Source: Algoriphagus hitonicola
Lineage (GTDB): Bacteria; Bacteroidota; Bacteroidia; Cytophagales; Cyclobacteriaceae
Direction of reading: 5' to 3'
Length of the DNA stretch: 64,000 nt
NCBI RefSeq assembly: GCF_900113375.1
Contig: NZ_FOPC01000002.1
Coordinates: forward strand, 248,001-312,000
Shown here in pieces: positions 45,778 through 52,994 of the stretch. The notes under the pieces were generated by a model. That model saw only the letters and a list, made by a program, of their open reading frames with translations, had not been told where the DNA came from and made no database searches. Made by a program: the position numbers and the translations under genes. The number at the start of each line of letters is the position of its first letter. The first letter of the stretch is position 1.

Positions 45778-45863
45778 AGTGTAAAATTGATTTTACACTA
45801 ATATAGCATTTTTGTAAAATATATTTAACAAAATATCAATTTTTTGTAAAACCAATTTTACAA
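45777..45863 (-). promoter_or_regulatory. Phased TGTAAAA palindromic sites (putative operator of the AAA gene)
   Basis: Three TGTAAAA motifs start at 45780, 45813 and 45845, spaced 33 and 32 bp, close to three helical turns. The first lies in a perfect palindrome (11-base arms TAGTGTAAAAT and ATTTTACACTA, 45777-45800, two-base spacer) that overlaps the ATG. The third is in an 8-base-arm palindrome (TTGTAAAA and TTTTACAA, 45844-45863). The middle one is a half site. The block fills the 86-base gap to uppP. Confidence 0.6.
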
Positions 45864-46646
45864 TTAGCCTAAATCATTCCCCCACATAAAAATCAAAAAG
45901 AGGATTCCCAAGGCGATGCGATACCAGCCAAAAGCGGTAAATCCATGATTGGAGACATAGTGAAGAAAAAACTTCACTGCGATCCAGGCTGTCACAAAAG
46001 CAATCCCTGAACCAATAAGCAACATCATTACTTGGGCTTGGGTAAATGCCAAATCAGATTTGAGCAAATCATAACCCCCCGCAGCCATCATCGTCGGCAC
46101 AGCCAATAGGAAAGAAAACTCCGTAGCTTGCTTTTTATCCAAACCATTAAATACGCCGCCAATAATCGTCGCAGCAGCCCGAGAAGTCCCTGGCACCATA
46201 GCAAGGCACTGAAATAGGCCGATGAAAAATGCCTGTTTGTAGGTGATATCTTCTACCTCATCTACCGTCGTTTCCTGATTGACTACTCTTTTATCGATCA
46301 ATATCAAGATAATTCCGCCCACAATCAGGGAAATGGAGACCACGATTGGGTTAAAGAGATACCCTTTGATGATCTCATACGCCAAGAGTCCAACTATAGC
46401 CGTGGGAATAAACGCCGCCAACAACTTGTAGTAAATCTTCAATCCACGGAAAAACCGCTTGATATACATCAGCGCAATCGCCAAAATCGCCCCCAATTGG
46501 ATAAAAACCTCAAAAGTCTTCACAAATTCATCTTCGTGAATGCCCATCGCAGCGGAGGCTAAAATCATGTGACCGGTTGATGAAATCGGCAAAAACTCAG
46601 TAAGCCCCTCGATGATGGCTATAATGATGGATTGGAATAAAGTCAT
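45864..46646 (-). CDS. uppP: Undecaprenyl-diphosphatase
   Basis: A 260-residue inner-membrane phosphatase (BacA type) that recycles undecaprenyl diphosphate to the monophosphate for peptidoglycan and polysaccharide synthesis. The family signatures are GLTEFLPISSTGHMILAS near the N-terminus and GTSRAAATIIGG in the middle, both of which form the active site. About eight helices. It has an exact TATTTTTG box 20 bases upstream. It supplies carrier lipid also used by the sugar transferase gene at 58262. Confidence 0.95.
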   Translation of the reverse strand: MTLFQSIIIAIIEGLTEFLPISSTGHMILASAAMGIHEDEFVKTFEVFIQLGAILAIALMYIKRFFRGLKIYYKLLAAFIPTAIVGLLAYEIIKGYLFNPIVVSISLIVGGIILILIDKRVVNQETTVDEVEDITYKQAFFIGLFQCLAMVPGTSRAAATIIGGVFNGLDKKQATEFSFLLAVPTMMAAGGYDLLKSDLAFTQAQVMMLLIGSGIAFVTAWIAVKFFLHYVSNHGFTAFGWYRIALGILFLIFMWGNDLG

Positions 46647-46666
46647 GATGTCATGTTAATGCTCGG

Positions 46667-46674
46667 CAAAAATA
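46667..46674 (-). promoter_or_regulatory. Probable -7 box of uppP
   Basis: Exact TAnnTTTG on the - strand (TATTTTTG), 21 bases before the start. Confidence 0.45.
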
Positions 46675-46812
46675 AGAAAGCCAATGGGGATGACCAGTTT
46701 TTTTAAGAAAAGTAAACTTCCTTATACCGGTCAATTTTCCATAAATGTTCTTGAACATACCAAGCATCTTCCAATTATCCCCTAAATTGGATTCATCAAA
46801 TCCAATCCGGCA

Positions 46813-47265
46813 ATGAAAGATATTTTCGACCCCAAAGTCACCCAAGAACTCATCGAGCGAGTCAATCAGCTCAAACCCGAAAGTCCTGCCTTATGGGGAA
46901 AAATGACTGTCGATCAGATGTTGGCCCATTGCTCCATTGCTTACGAAATGGCCTTCACCAACAAGCATCCAAAACCCAATCCTCTCCTGCGTTTCTTGCT
47001 GAAAACCTTTGTGAAAAATGGGGTCGTCAATGAAGTGCCGTATAAAAAGAACCTCCGAACTGCTCCCGTTTTTCTGATCAAAGAGCGGAAAAATTTTGAG
47101 GAAGAAAAATCCCGATTAATTAAATATCTTGAACACACGCTGAATCTGGGCAGAGATCATTTTGAGGGAAAAGAATCCTTATCCTTCGGTCCGATGACTG
47201 CAAACGAATGGAACAACCTTTTTTACAAGCACTTGGACCATCATCTGACGCAGTTTGGGGTTTGA
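46813..47265 (+). CDS. DUF1569 (DinB-like fold) protein
   Basis: A 150-residue protein of the DUF1569 family with a DinB/YfiT-like four-helix fold. Likely metal-site His residues are in QMLAHCS near the N-terminus and in the C-terminal KHLDHHLTQFG. Members are predicted thiol-dependent or metal-dependent enzymes without known substrates. No signal peptide, so cytoplasmic. It is 26 bases upstream of the first TonB-C-like gene. Confidence 0.85.
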   Translation: MKDIFDPKVTQELIERVNQLKPESPALWGKMTVDQMLAHCSIAYEMAFTNKHPKPNPLLRFLLKTFVKNGVVNEVPYKKNLRTAPVFLIKERKNFEEEKSRLIKYLEHTLNLGRDHFEGKESLSFGPMTANEWNNLFYKHLDHHLTQFGV

Positions 47266-47290
47266 ATAATTGATTAAAATTTAAAGAGCA

Positions 47291-47938
47291 ATGAAACACA
47301 TTTTGATTCTATTTATTTCATTTTTGATAATTGGGGCAGGATTTGGTCAAGAAACAGAAAAATTAGCTGCGCAAAAATCTTTTGCTGCTTGGGAACAATT
47401 TCTTGCCACACAAGCAAAATATCCCACTTCGGCCTTGCGGTCAAATAAAGAAGGATATGTCATTATGGAACTGAATATCGACGCCGAAGGTAGAATTGGC
47501 TCTGCAAATTTAAAAGAATCCACCTCCAAGGGCATGGGGCAATCGGCTCTTTCTGCCATGGAAAAAGCCATTCATATTTGGAATCCAGAAATGTTGGCAG
47601 AACGGAAAAGAGATGAAACCTATCAAACCGTCTTTAGCTTTGAATCTGTAGATCCCCAAAATCCAAACGCTTCCACAGAGGCTATTACTCGACAGCTCTA
47701 TAAGGGAAAGCCAGAAAAGGCATTGAAAATTGTAAACCGAATTTTGGAAAAAAAGCCCTTTGACTACCAAACTTTAGAAATTCGATCTCAAATTCACAGA
47801 CAATTGGGTATGGAGGAGGAAGCGACGGAAGACTTGCTCAAATCCCAGGAATTGAAGGATAAAACACTTGCAGTAATCCGAAACAGGACTTTCGGTATCA
47901 TCACAAGACGACAGGTGACAGGATCTTTTTCAAATTAA
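47291..47938 (+). CDS. Secreted TonB-C-like protein with C-terminal helical repeat
   Basis: A 215-residue protein with a signal peptide (about 1-19, ending GFGQ). It has a TonB C-terminal-like domain (about 30-115; AKYPTSALRSNKEGYVIMEL, DAEGRIGSANLKES, GQSALSAMEKA) and a short TPR-like helical region (about 130-195). It lacks the cytoplasmic N-terminus and Pro-rich spacer of true energy transducers, so it is unlikely to drive TonB-dependent transport. The gene at 48079 is its paralogue. Confidence 0.75.
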   Translation: MKHILILFISFLIIGAGFGQETEKLAAQKSFAAWEQFLATQAKYPTSALRSNKEGYVIMELNIDAEGRIGSANLKESTSKGMGQSALSAMEKAIHIWNPEMLAERKRDETYQTVFSFESVDPQNPNASTEAITRQLYKGKPEKALKIVNRILEKKPFDYQTLEIRSQIHRQLGMEEEATEDLLKSQELKDKTLAVIRNRTFGIITRRQVTGSFSN

Positions 47939-48078
47939 TTTAGTGAAATTGCCAAAACCCCCAGTCTTTTATAAAATCAACCCTCTATTTATCAATCAAT
48001 TGAAATGTTAAAATTCAAAAAGTCGATGGGTTTTTAAAATTCTTTCACTAATTTTTATCCTCACTAACTTAAATCTCG

Positions 48079-48681
48079 ATGAAAAATTTACTCCTTTCTC
48101 TACTTTCGTTTTTTATCGTCGTCAGTGCCTCTTCGGCTCAGGGGGTAAAAGCCAATGAAAATTTAAATGAGGATCTTAGAAAAAATCTGAAATATCCTGA
48201 TGAACTCAGAAGCAACGAAATTCAAGGTCCCGTATCCTTACTGATCGGATTTGATCAAGAAGGTAAAATAAATTCCGCTCCTGAAGTCTTGGCGGGAAAC
48301 GAAAACTTGGCTGAAGAAGTCATCCGTGTGCTGCACTTAGTCCAATCTGGAAAAAGTACAGATCTGGTGGCGGAGGATTATTATGGTCAGGATTTGATTT
48401 TGAATGTAAATTTTAGAATTACTTCAGGCAATTCCCAGCAAATCAACCTTCCCATTACGGAACAAAAAATCTTGAAAGATCTCAACGAAAAAATTGCTCA
48501 GAATCCTTACTTTCCATCTTACTATCTGGAGAGAGCGAAATTATACGAAGAAATGGAAAAAACGACCTTGGCCGAATTGGACAGGGCTTTTTACCATGAA
48601 CTCAAAGAAAAAGAGCTGACAAATGTGGTCGTAGTAGGCTATCAGACAAGTGACAAAAAATTATCCTTTTCTATGGAATAA
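48079..48681 (+). CDS. Secreted TonB-C-like protein (paralogue)
   Basis: A 200-residue protein with a signal peptide (about 1-20, ending SSAQ) and a TonB-C-like domain (about 30-115; LKYPDELRSNEIQGPVSLLI, DQEGKINSAPEVL). A C-terminal helical part with repeat-like IAQNPYFPSYYLERAKLYEE follows. It has the same layout as the gene at 47291 but low identity, so this is an old duplication. The intergenic 140 bases before it are AT-rich with no clear box. An NlpE-like lipoprotein follows after 31 bases. Confidence 0.72.
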   Translation: MKNLLLSLLSFFIVVSASSAQGVKANENLNEDLRKNLKYPDELRSNEIQGPVSLLIGFDQEGKINSAPEVLAGNENLAEEVIRVLHLVQSGKSTDLVAEDYYGQDLILNVNFRITSGNSQQINLPITEQKILKDLNEKIAQNPYFPSYYLERAKLYEEMEKTTLAELDRAFYHELKEKELTNVVVVGYQTSDKKLSFSME

Positions 48682-48712
48682 CCCTTTTTCTCCATCCTTA
48701 AACTCATTAACC

Positions 48713-49189
48713 ATGAAAAAATTATTTTTACCGATTGTGCTGTTTTCTTTAATTCAGTTTGCCTGCTCTTCTTCCTCAGAAAAGGAGGAAACGGAGGATG
48801 AATCCACTGTAACAATGGATGATTTTCCTGAAACCATGGAAATCCCAGTCACTCCGGAGGACAATTCCATGAATGCGCTGGACTGGGAAGGAACCTATAC
48901 AGGCACCCTTCCCTGTGCGGATTGTGAGGGAATCGAAACGGAACTGACCTTAAATCAAAACGGTACCTATTCTTATAAGACCAACTATCTGGGTAAAAAC
49001 GATGCCTTGGAAGAGGAATACACCGGAAAATTCACCTGGGATGAGCAAGGCCGGACGATCCAATTAGAAGGTCTAAAGGGTGCCCCCGGAAAATACCAGG
49101 TCGGGGAAAATCAAATTTGGCATCTGGATCAAGATGGCAATCGGATCAGCGGCGAAATGGCTGAGCTTTATATCCTGAAAAAACAATAA
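48713..49189 (+). CDS. NlpE-like lipoprotein
   Basis: A 158-residue probable lipoprotein: leader MKKLFLPIVLFSLIQFAC with Cys18 as the lipidation site, although the -3 residue is Gln and the lipobox is weak. An acidic linker follows, then an NlpE N-terminal domain (about 55-157; DWEGTYTGTLPCADCEGIET) with the CxxC motif. In enterobacteria NlpE senses surface contact and copper and activates Cpx; no Cpx genes are here, so function is inferred only at family level. The start at 48713 is chosen because the in-frame ATG at 48650 adds 21 polar residues ahead of the leader. Confidence 0.85.
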   Translation: MKKLFLPIVLFSLIQFACSSSSEKEETEDESTVTMDDFPETMEIPVTPEDNSMNALDWEGTYTGTLPCADCEGIETELTLNQNGTYSYKTNYLGKNDALEEEYTGKFTWDEQGRTIQLEGLKGAPGKYQVGENQIWHLDQDGNRISGEMAELYILKKQ

Positions 49190-49235
49190 TCTCTATTTAA
49201 ACCGGAAAATCTGGCTCCTTCAGGTTTCAGTAGGT

Positions 49236-49282
49236 ATATCTAGGTGTTTATAACTTCACCCAGCGCAGAATTGAACCTCTGG
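49236..49282 (+). repeat. Degenerate interspersed repeat, copy 1
   Basis: Shares ATATCTAGGT, CCAGCGC and AATTGAACCTC with copy 4; consensus is given in the findings. Confidence 0.6.
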
Positions 49283-49288
49283 TCTAGA

Positions 49289-49305
49289 TGTAGTTTGCAA
49301 CTACA
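49289..49305 (+). repeat. Palindrome with TTTGCAA core (1)
   Basis: Arms TGTAG and CTACA around TTTGCAA at 49294-49300. Confidence 0.6.
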
Positions 49306-49319
49306 CCTACCTATAAATA

Positions 49320-49334
49320 CAAATTTGTAATTTG
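49320..49334 (+). repeat. Palindrome with TTTGTAA core (2)
   Basis: Arms CAAA and TTTG around TTTGTAA at 49324-49330. Confidence 0.5.
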
Positions 49335-49364
49335 ACAAGGATTCAAAATGAGTTGAAAATAAGC

Positions 49365-49377
49365 CAATTACAAATTG
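49365..49377 (-). repeat. Palindrome with TTTGTAA core on the minus strand (3)
   Basis: Arms CAA and TTG around TTACAAA at 49368-49374, which is TTTGTAA on the - strand. The shortest arms of the set. Confidence 0.4.
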
Positions 49378-49390
49378 ATAAGGATATAAG

Positions 49391-49438
49391 AGTAAAGTTG
49401 CAAAATCATCCAGCACCCATTTAAACTTCAAAGGTGGA
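49391..49438 (+). repeat. Degenerate interspersed repeat, copy 2
   Basis: Contains AGTAAAGTTGCAAA, CCAGCACCCA and AACTTCAAAGGTGG, aligning with copies 3 and 4. Confidence 0.6.
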
Positions 49439-49459
49439 TAGAAGAGCCTATGCCCGAAA

Positions 49460-49510
49460 GGGGGTTACAAACTTCACCTAATGCCCACTTGAACCTCAAA
49501 GGTGATGAGG
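49460..49510 (+). repeat. Degenerate interspersed repeat, copy 3
   Basis: Contains GTTACAAACTTCACC, GCCCACTTGAACCTC and AAAGGTGATG. Confidence 0.6.
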
Positions 49511-49539
49511 AGATACTTCCTCCATCCGGGAAAATTCTT

Positions 49540-50118
49540 TTAATTGCAGGGGATGGTTCGAGCACAAACTTTTGGATTAAGCAATGTTCTAACAACCCTC
49601 AAATCCAAACACTCATTGACACCCGGCTCTCCTTGATCTTCTGCAGCCGCTAAAACCGCTTCTGTTACACAAGTATCTGCCATACATGTATCGTATAGTT
49701 TCCACCCGTCTCCATGGTCTCCTCGACAAGCAATGTCGTCATCAGTAAGCATTCGAGCATTAGTAGAATTTTTCACGGACCCTTCTAAAGGAGTTATCAA
49801 TGCTACATTTTCTCTTTTATTTATTTTTAAAGCGTATCCTGCATAGGATTGCATTCCCTCATCTGGATTTACCCTAGAATTTACGTTTTCCATGTTTATT
49901 TCATACAATTCCCTACTTAGGTCCTTGAGAAGCTTTTGTAATGGATAAGTCGATAAATCTACAGTAACAGGATTCAAATTAATTTTTAGTTGGAAAAGAT
50001 CTAGGGGGCCTAACTCTAATCTATCTTGTGTATCATCAACATCCTCAGAGCAAGAATAGAAAATAGGGACAATTGAAAGAATAAGGAATACCTTTAGGAA
50101 TTTTTTAACGTGAAGCAT
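49540..50118 (-). CDS. Orphan lipoprotein with Cys-rich C-terminus
   Basis: A 192-residue protein that I do not recognise. It has a lipoprotein leader (FLKVFLILSIVPIFYSC, Cys at about 23), an acidic linker, a middle part with no recognised motif, and a C-terminal region (about 125-191) with six Cys (IACRGD, YDTCMADTC, NECLD, KVCART, IPCN). An even number of Cys in an exported protein suggests three disulfides. The gene is flanked on both sides by the degenerate repeats and TTTGYAA palindromes, so it may be a lineage-specific insertion or fast-evolving locus. It is transcribed alone. Function unknown. Confidence 0.7.
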   Translation of the reverse strand: MLHVKKFLKVFLILSIVPIFYSCSEDVDDTQDRLELGPLDLFQLKINLNPVTVDLSTYPLQKLLKDLSRELYEINMENVNSRVNPDEGMQSYAGYALKINKRENVALITPLEGSVKNSTNARMLTDDDIACRGDHGDGWKLYDTCMADTCVTEAVLAAAEDQGEPGVNECLDLRVVRTLLNPKVCARTIPCN

Positions 50119-50253
50119 AACATAAAAAGTTAAAATGTTGTGAGAAATATACCTATCATTAAGGATACAAATTATGAAACTAAAAAAAAGGTTTTAATAA
50201 TTTTAACAAATTCCTGACTTTTTTTATTACTCCGCTAGGAGTAGCCCCCCACT

Positions 50254-50276
50254 GGGTCGAATTTGCAATTCGACCC
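50254..50276 (+). repeat. Palindrome with TTTGCAA core (4)
   Basis: Perfect 8-base arms GGGTCGAA and TTCGACCC around TTTGCAA at 50262-50268. The longest of the set. Confidence 0.7.
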
Positions 50277-50287
50277 TATTATTCATT

Positions 50288-50302
50288 GGGATTTGTAATC
50301 CC
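50288..50302 (+). repeat. Palindrome with TTTGTAA core (5)
   Basis: Arms GGGA and TCCC around TTTGTAA at 50292-50298, only 11 bases after the preceding palindrome. Confidence 0.6.
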
Positions 50303-50320
50303 CTTCTGTGTGTGGTGGAA

Positions 50321-50379
50321 ATATCTAGGTAAAGTTGCAAATCTAATCCAGCGCCGAATTGAACCTCAAACCTTCTGAG
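50321..50379 (+). repeat. Degenerate interspersed repeat, copy 4
   Basis: Contains ATATCTAGGTAAAGTTGCAA, CCAGCGCCGAATTGAACCTC and AAACC. Confidence 0.6.
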
Positions 50380-50442
50380 TATAGAATACCCTCTCTCAGA
50401 AGGGAAAAGGCTAAGCTTTACATTTTGAAGAAGCAGTAAATT

Positions 50443-51375
50443 CTATTTAAACCGCACAATCTTCCCATGGGCTTTGGAAGTCATCGCTTGAGGAATGGCA
50501 GCTGTAATTTCGGTATAAAGCAACTCCACCAATTTTTGCTTTAAAAAGCTCCGGTTTAAAATAATACTCACTTCCCGGATTGGAGGCTCTCCTGCAAAGG
50601 GCCTCAGCCGGGTTTTTTCTTCCTCGGAAAGTTCATGCGTAGCCAATTCAGGCAACATGGTCATCCCCTTATATCGATTGACCATATTTCTCAACCCTTC
50701 CAGCGAACCACTTTCATAATGGAAATTGGCATGCCCACTACTCGTCTGATCACAGAAATTGATGACTTGATCCCGGAAACAATGCCCTTGCTGCAAAATC
50801 CAAAGTTCCTCGGATTTGACCTGATCGGCTCTGATTTCCTTTTGTGAAAGCAGGGGATGATCCTTGGAGAGATAGGCGTAAAACTTCTCATAAAACATCG
50901 GTTTTTCCTCAATGCCATTTTCCCCGAGGGGAGTCACCACGATTCCCAAATCCAATTCATCATTTTTCAGCTTTTTGACAATTTCTTCGGTGATCATCTC
51001 CTGCACTTCCAGCTTGACATTGGGGTATTTTTCTAAAAACCTCCGGATAAACAAATGAAGTAAATAGGGTGCAAGGGTAGGAATAATCGCCAATTTGATC
51101 ACCCCGGAAATATCTCCTTTGAGCTGAGCGACCAACTCCGTCACCCCTTTACTTTCAGATACCACCCGCTTGGCCTGAGCAATGATCTGAACACCAATTT
51201 CGGTGGGGATCACCGGCATCTTGCTCCGATCAAAAAGAATCACGCCCAATTCCCGCTCAAGCTTGCTCAACTGCGCGCTTAGCGTAGGCTGAGTTACAAA
51301 ACAGGATTCGGCAGCCTGCCCAAAATGGCGATGCTTATCGACAGCGATCAAATATTCCAGTTGCTGAATGGTCAT
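50443..51375 (-). CDS. oxyR: Hydrogen-peroxide-sensing LysR regulator OxyR
   Basis: A 310-residue LysR-type regulator with an N-terminal helix-turn-helix (about 1-60; HFGQAAESCFVTQPTLSAQL) and a periplasmic-binding-like effector domain. The two redox Cys of OxyR are present at the same numbers as in E. coli, Cys199 and Cys208 (GHCFRDQVINFC), so peroxide sensing by disulfide formation is strongly supported. No katG, ahpC or dps is adjacent. It lies 116 bases beyond the end of susD, with a terminator between, and is probably transcribed from its own promoter. Confidence 0.95.
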   Translation of the reverse strand: MTIQQLEYLIAVDKHRHFGQAAESCFVTQPTLSAQLSKLERELGVILFDRSKMPVIPTEIGVQIIAQAKRVVSESKGVTELVAQLKGDISGVIKLAIIPTLAPYLLHLFIRRFLEKYPNVKLEVQEMITEEIVKKLKNDELDLGIVVTPLGENGIEEKPMFYEKFYAYLSKDHPLLSQKEIRADQVKSEELWILQQGHCFRDQVINFCDQTSSGHANFHYESGSLEGLRNMVNRYKGMTMLPELATHELSEEEKTRLRPFAGEPPIREVSIILNRSFLKQKLVELLYTEITAAIPQAMTSKAHGKIVRFK

Positions 51376-51431
51376 ATCGGGAGATTAATTAACAAGCTAA
51401 TTTATAAAAAGGCAGGAGAGTTCCTAAATCC

Positions 51432-51469
51432 CCTAAAAAAGAAAAGTCCGACTAAAAGCCGGACTTTTC
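51432..51469 (-). terminator. Terminator after susD
   Basis: Perfect 10-bp stem (51441-51450 with 51460-51469) with a 9-base loop; on the - strand followed by TTTTTTT. It separates susD from oxyR. Confidence 0.88.
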
Positions 51470-51491
51470 AAATTTGTTTTGTTGGTTCTAA

Positions 51492-52982
51492 TTACTGTGG
51501 ATTTTGAACCATATTTTCATTGGCATTCAATTCAGAGAGCGGAATTCTCCACAACCAGTCGTTTGATCCGGCTGGCTCTTCGAATTTACCGTTGATAACA
51601 GTAGAAACGTGATTTGCTCCATTTCTGTCCAAAGGCAAGTTCAAACGCTTCAAATCGTAGAATCTGAATCCTTCACCCCAAAGCTCAATCCGTCTCTGAA
51701 CCATAATCTCTTCGATTAAGGCATCCCCAGTGTTGGAAGACATGGTGTATTCCGGATCTCTTTGCGAAGCAAAATCAAACAAGACCTGCGCAGCTTGACC
51801 GTCATTTCCGCCCCTTGCCAAAGCCTCAGCCTCGATCAAATACATCTCAGCAGCTCTCATATAAGGAACATCTCCTACAGAAGACGCATTAGCCTGAGCG
51901 ACAAACTTTCTATTCATATAATCGATTTTGGCAAAAGCTGACAACGTCACCTCGTCAATAAATGGATCTCTCAATTCAGGATCAGATGCATTAGGATCCC
52001 AAAGCCCTTTTCTAAAATCAGACTCAGGAATCATGTCGTACAAGGTAGAGCTGATTGCTTTTGGGTTATTACGAACATTGATCGAACTGAAGTTTACAGA
52101 GAGGTAAGCGAAGAATGAGGCAAAGAAGGTCTGCTGATCATCGATCTGACGGCTTCCCCAAATCCACTCTGGATTGTCCACATTATTGAATCCTTCGTAA
52201 AGCTGCTCAGGAGACATCAAATCATATCCTTCTCGAGCCTGAGCGGCAAATTGTGCAGCAGTGCTGTAGTCACCTTGGGTCAAAGCCACTCTTGCTTTGA
52301 TCCCTCTGGCTACATTCACATTGATGTGAGACTTCGCATTTCGGTTTTCGTTCAAAAGTGCGATTGCTTCGTCCAAATCAGCATTCACTTGAGTATACAC
52401 TTCCTCTACTGTGTTTCTAGCACCACCTTCAGTGATCGGCTCTAATACGATAGGTACACCTAGCTGTCCATTACCTCCTCCTGGAGTATATCGCTCAGCA
52501 AAAAGCTGAACTAAGTTGAAATGTGCCCAAGCTCTATAAGCCAAAGCTTGTCCTTTGATTTCATCCTTTTCTTCTTGGGGACCTTCTGCATTATCGATAT
52601 TAGTGATAATCATATTGGCATTACCAATGATTTTGTAGTAGAATCTCCACGCAAACCGTACATCACCTGAAGTTTCTACCGTATGATTTTGCCATCTGGA
52701 CATAGAGACAAACCAACCGTTTGCTGTAGAGGTCATGACCAAATCATCACCTAACACATCTCTCATAATCATCACGCCTCCTTCACCCGGCTGACCTTGC
52801 GAGTCGTAGCGGATAAACATAGATCGGTGGATACCATTCAATGCGGTCATCGCATTTTGAGTAGTCGTAAAGACCGCTGTCTCAGAAACCGCATCCGTAG
52901 GGATGGTTTCCAAATAATCCTCAGAGCATCCAAAACTAAGGATGGCACCGAGTAGGAATATTTTACTTAATAATTTCTTCAT
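51492..52982 (-). CDS. SusD/RagB family outer-membrane lipoprotein
   Basis: A 496-residue surface lipoprotein: leader with lipobox LSFGC near residue 19, then the SusD fold (helical TPR-like core; LETIPTDAVSETAVF, KGQALAYRAWAHFNLVQLFA, PYMRAAEMYLIEAEALAR, RRIELWGEGFRFYDLKR). It forms the substrate-binding lid of the SusC pore. It starts 12 bases after the SusC stop. The locus has no glycoside hydrolase, peptidase or ECF sigma/anti-sigma gene beside it, so the substrate cannot be guessed; it may be a peptide or glycan. Confidence 0.93.
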   Translation of the reverse strand: MKKLLSKIFLLGAILSFGCSEDYLETIPTDAVSETAVFTTTQNAMTALNGIHRSMFIRYDSQGQPGEGGVMIMRDVLGDDLVMTSTANGWFVSMSRWQNHTVETSGDVRFAWRFYYKIIGNANMIITNIDNAEGPQEEKDEIKGQALAYRAWAHFNLVQLFAERYTPGGGNGQLGVPIVLEPITEGGARNTVEEVYTQVNADLDEAIALLNENRNAKSHINVNVARGIKARVALTQGDYSTAAQFAAQAREGYDLMSPEQLYEGFNNVDNPEWIWGSRQIDDQQTFFASFFAYLSVNFSSINVRNNPKAISSTLYDMIPESDFRKGLWDPNASDPELRDPFIDEVTLSAFAKIDYMNRKFVAQANASSVGDVPYMRAAEMYLIEAEALARGGNDGQAAQVLFDFASQRDPEYTMSSNTGDALIEEIMVQRRIELWGEGFRFYDLKRLNLPLDRNGANHVSTVINGKFEEPAGSNDWLWRIPLSELNANENMVQNPQ

Positions 52983-52994
52983 TGTCTTGGTAGA

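Larger units (their letters stand above)
49190..49539. other. Repeat-rich intergenic region
   Basis: No credible gene. It contains three copies of a degenerate ~45-base repeat and three small palindromes with a TTTGYAA-type core, listed separately. An ORF at 49450-49653 (+) runs through one repeat and into the gene on the other strand and is not believed. Confidence 0.7.
50119..50442. other. Intergenic region with palindromes and a repeat copy
   Basis: AT-rich leader of the orphan lipoprotein followed by two perfect palindromes and copy 4 of the degenerate repeat; no ORF. oxyR ends at 50443 on the - strand and no typical terminator is visible after it. Confidence 0.6.

Noticed and set aside
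45844..45863. Palindrome as terminator of uppP
   Set aside because: Weak AT stem and no T-run on the - strand; fits better as part of the phased sites upstream of the AAA gene.
49450..49653. 67-aa ORF on the + strand
   Set aside because: Runs through a repeat copy and into the opposite-strand lipoprotein gene; no coding character.
49190..50400. CRISPR array
   Set aside because: Repeats are few, degenerate and irregularly spaced, and no cas genes are present.
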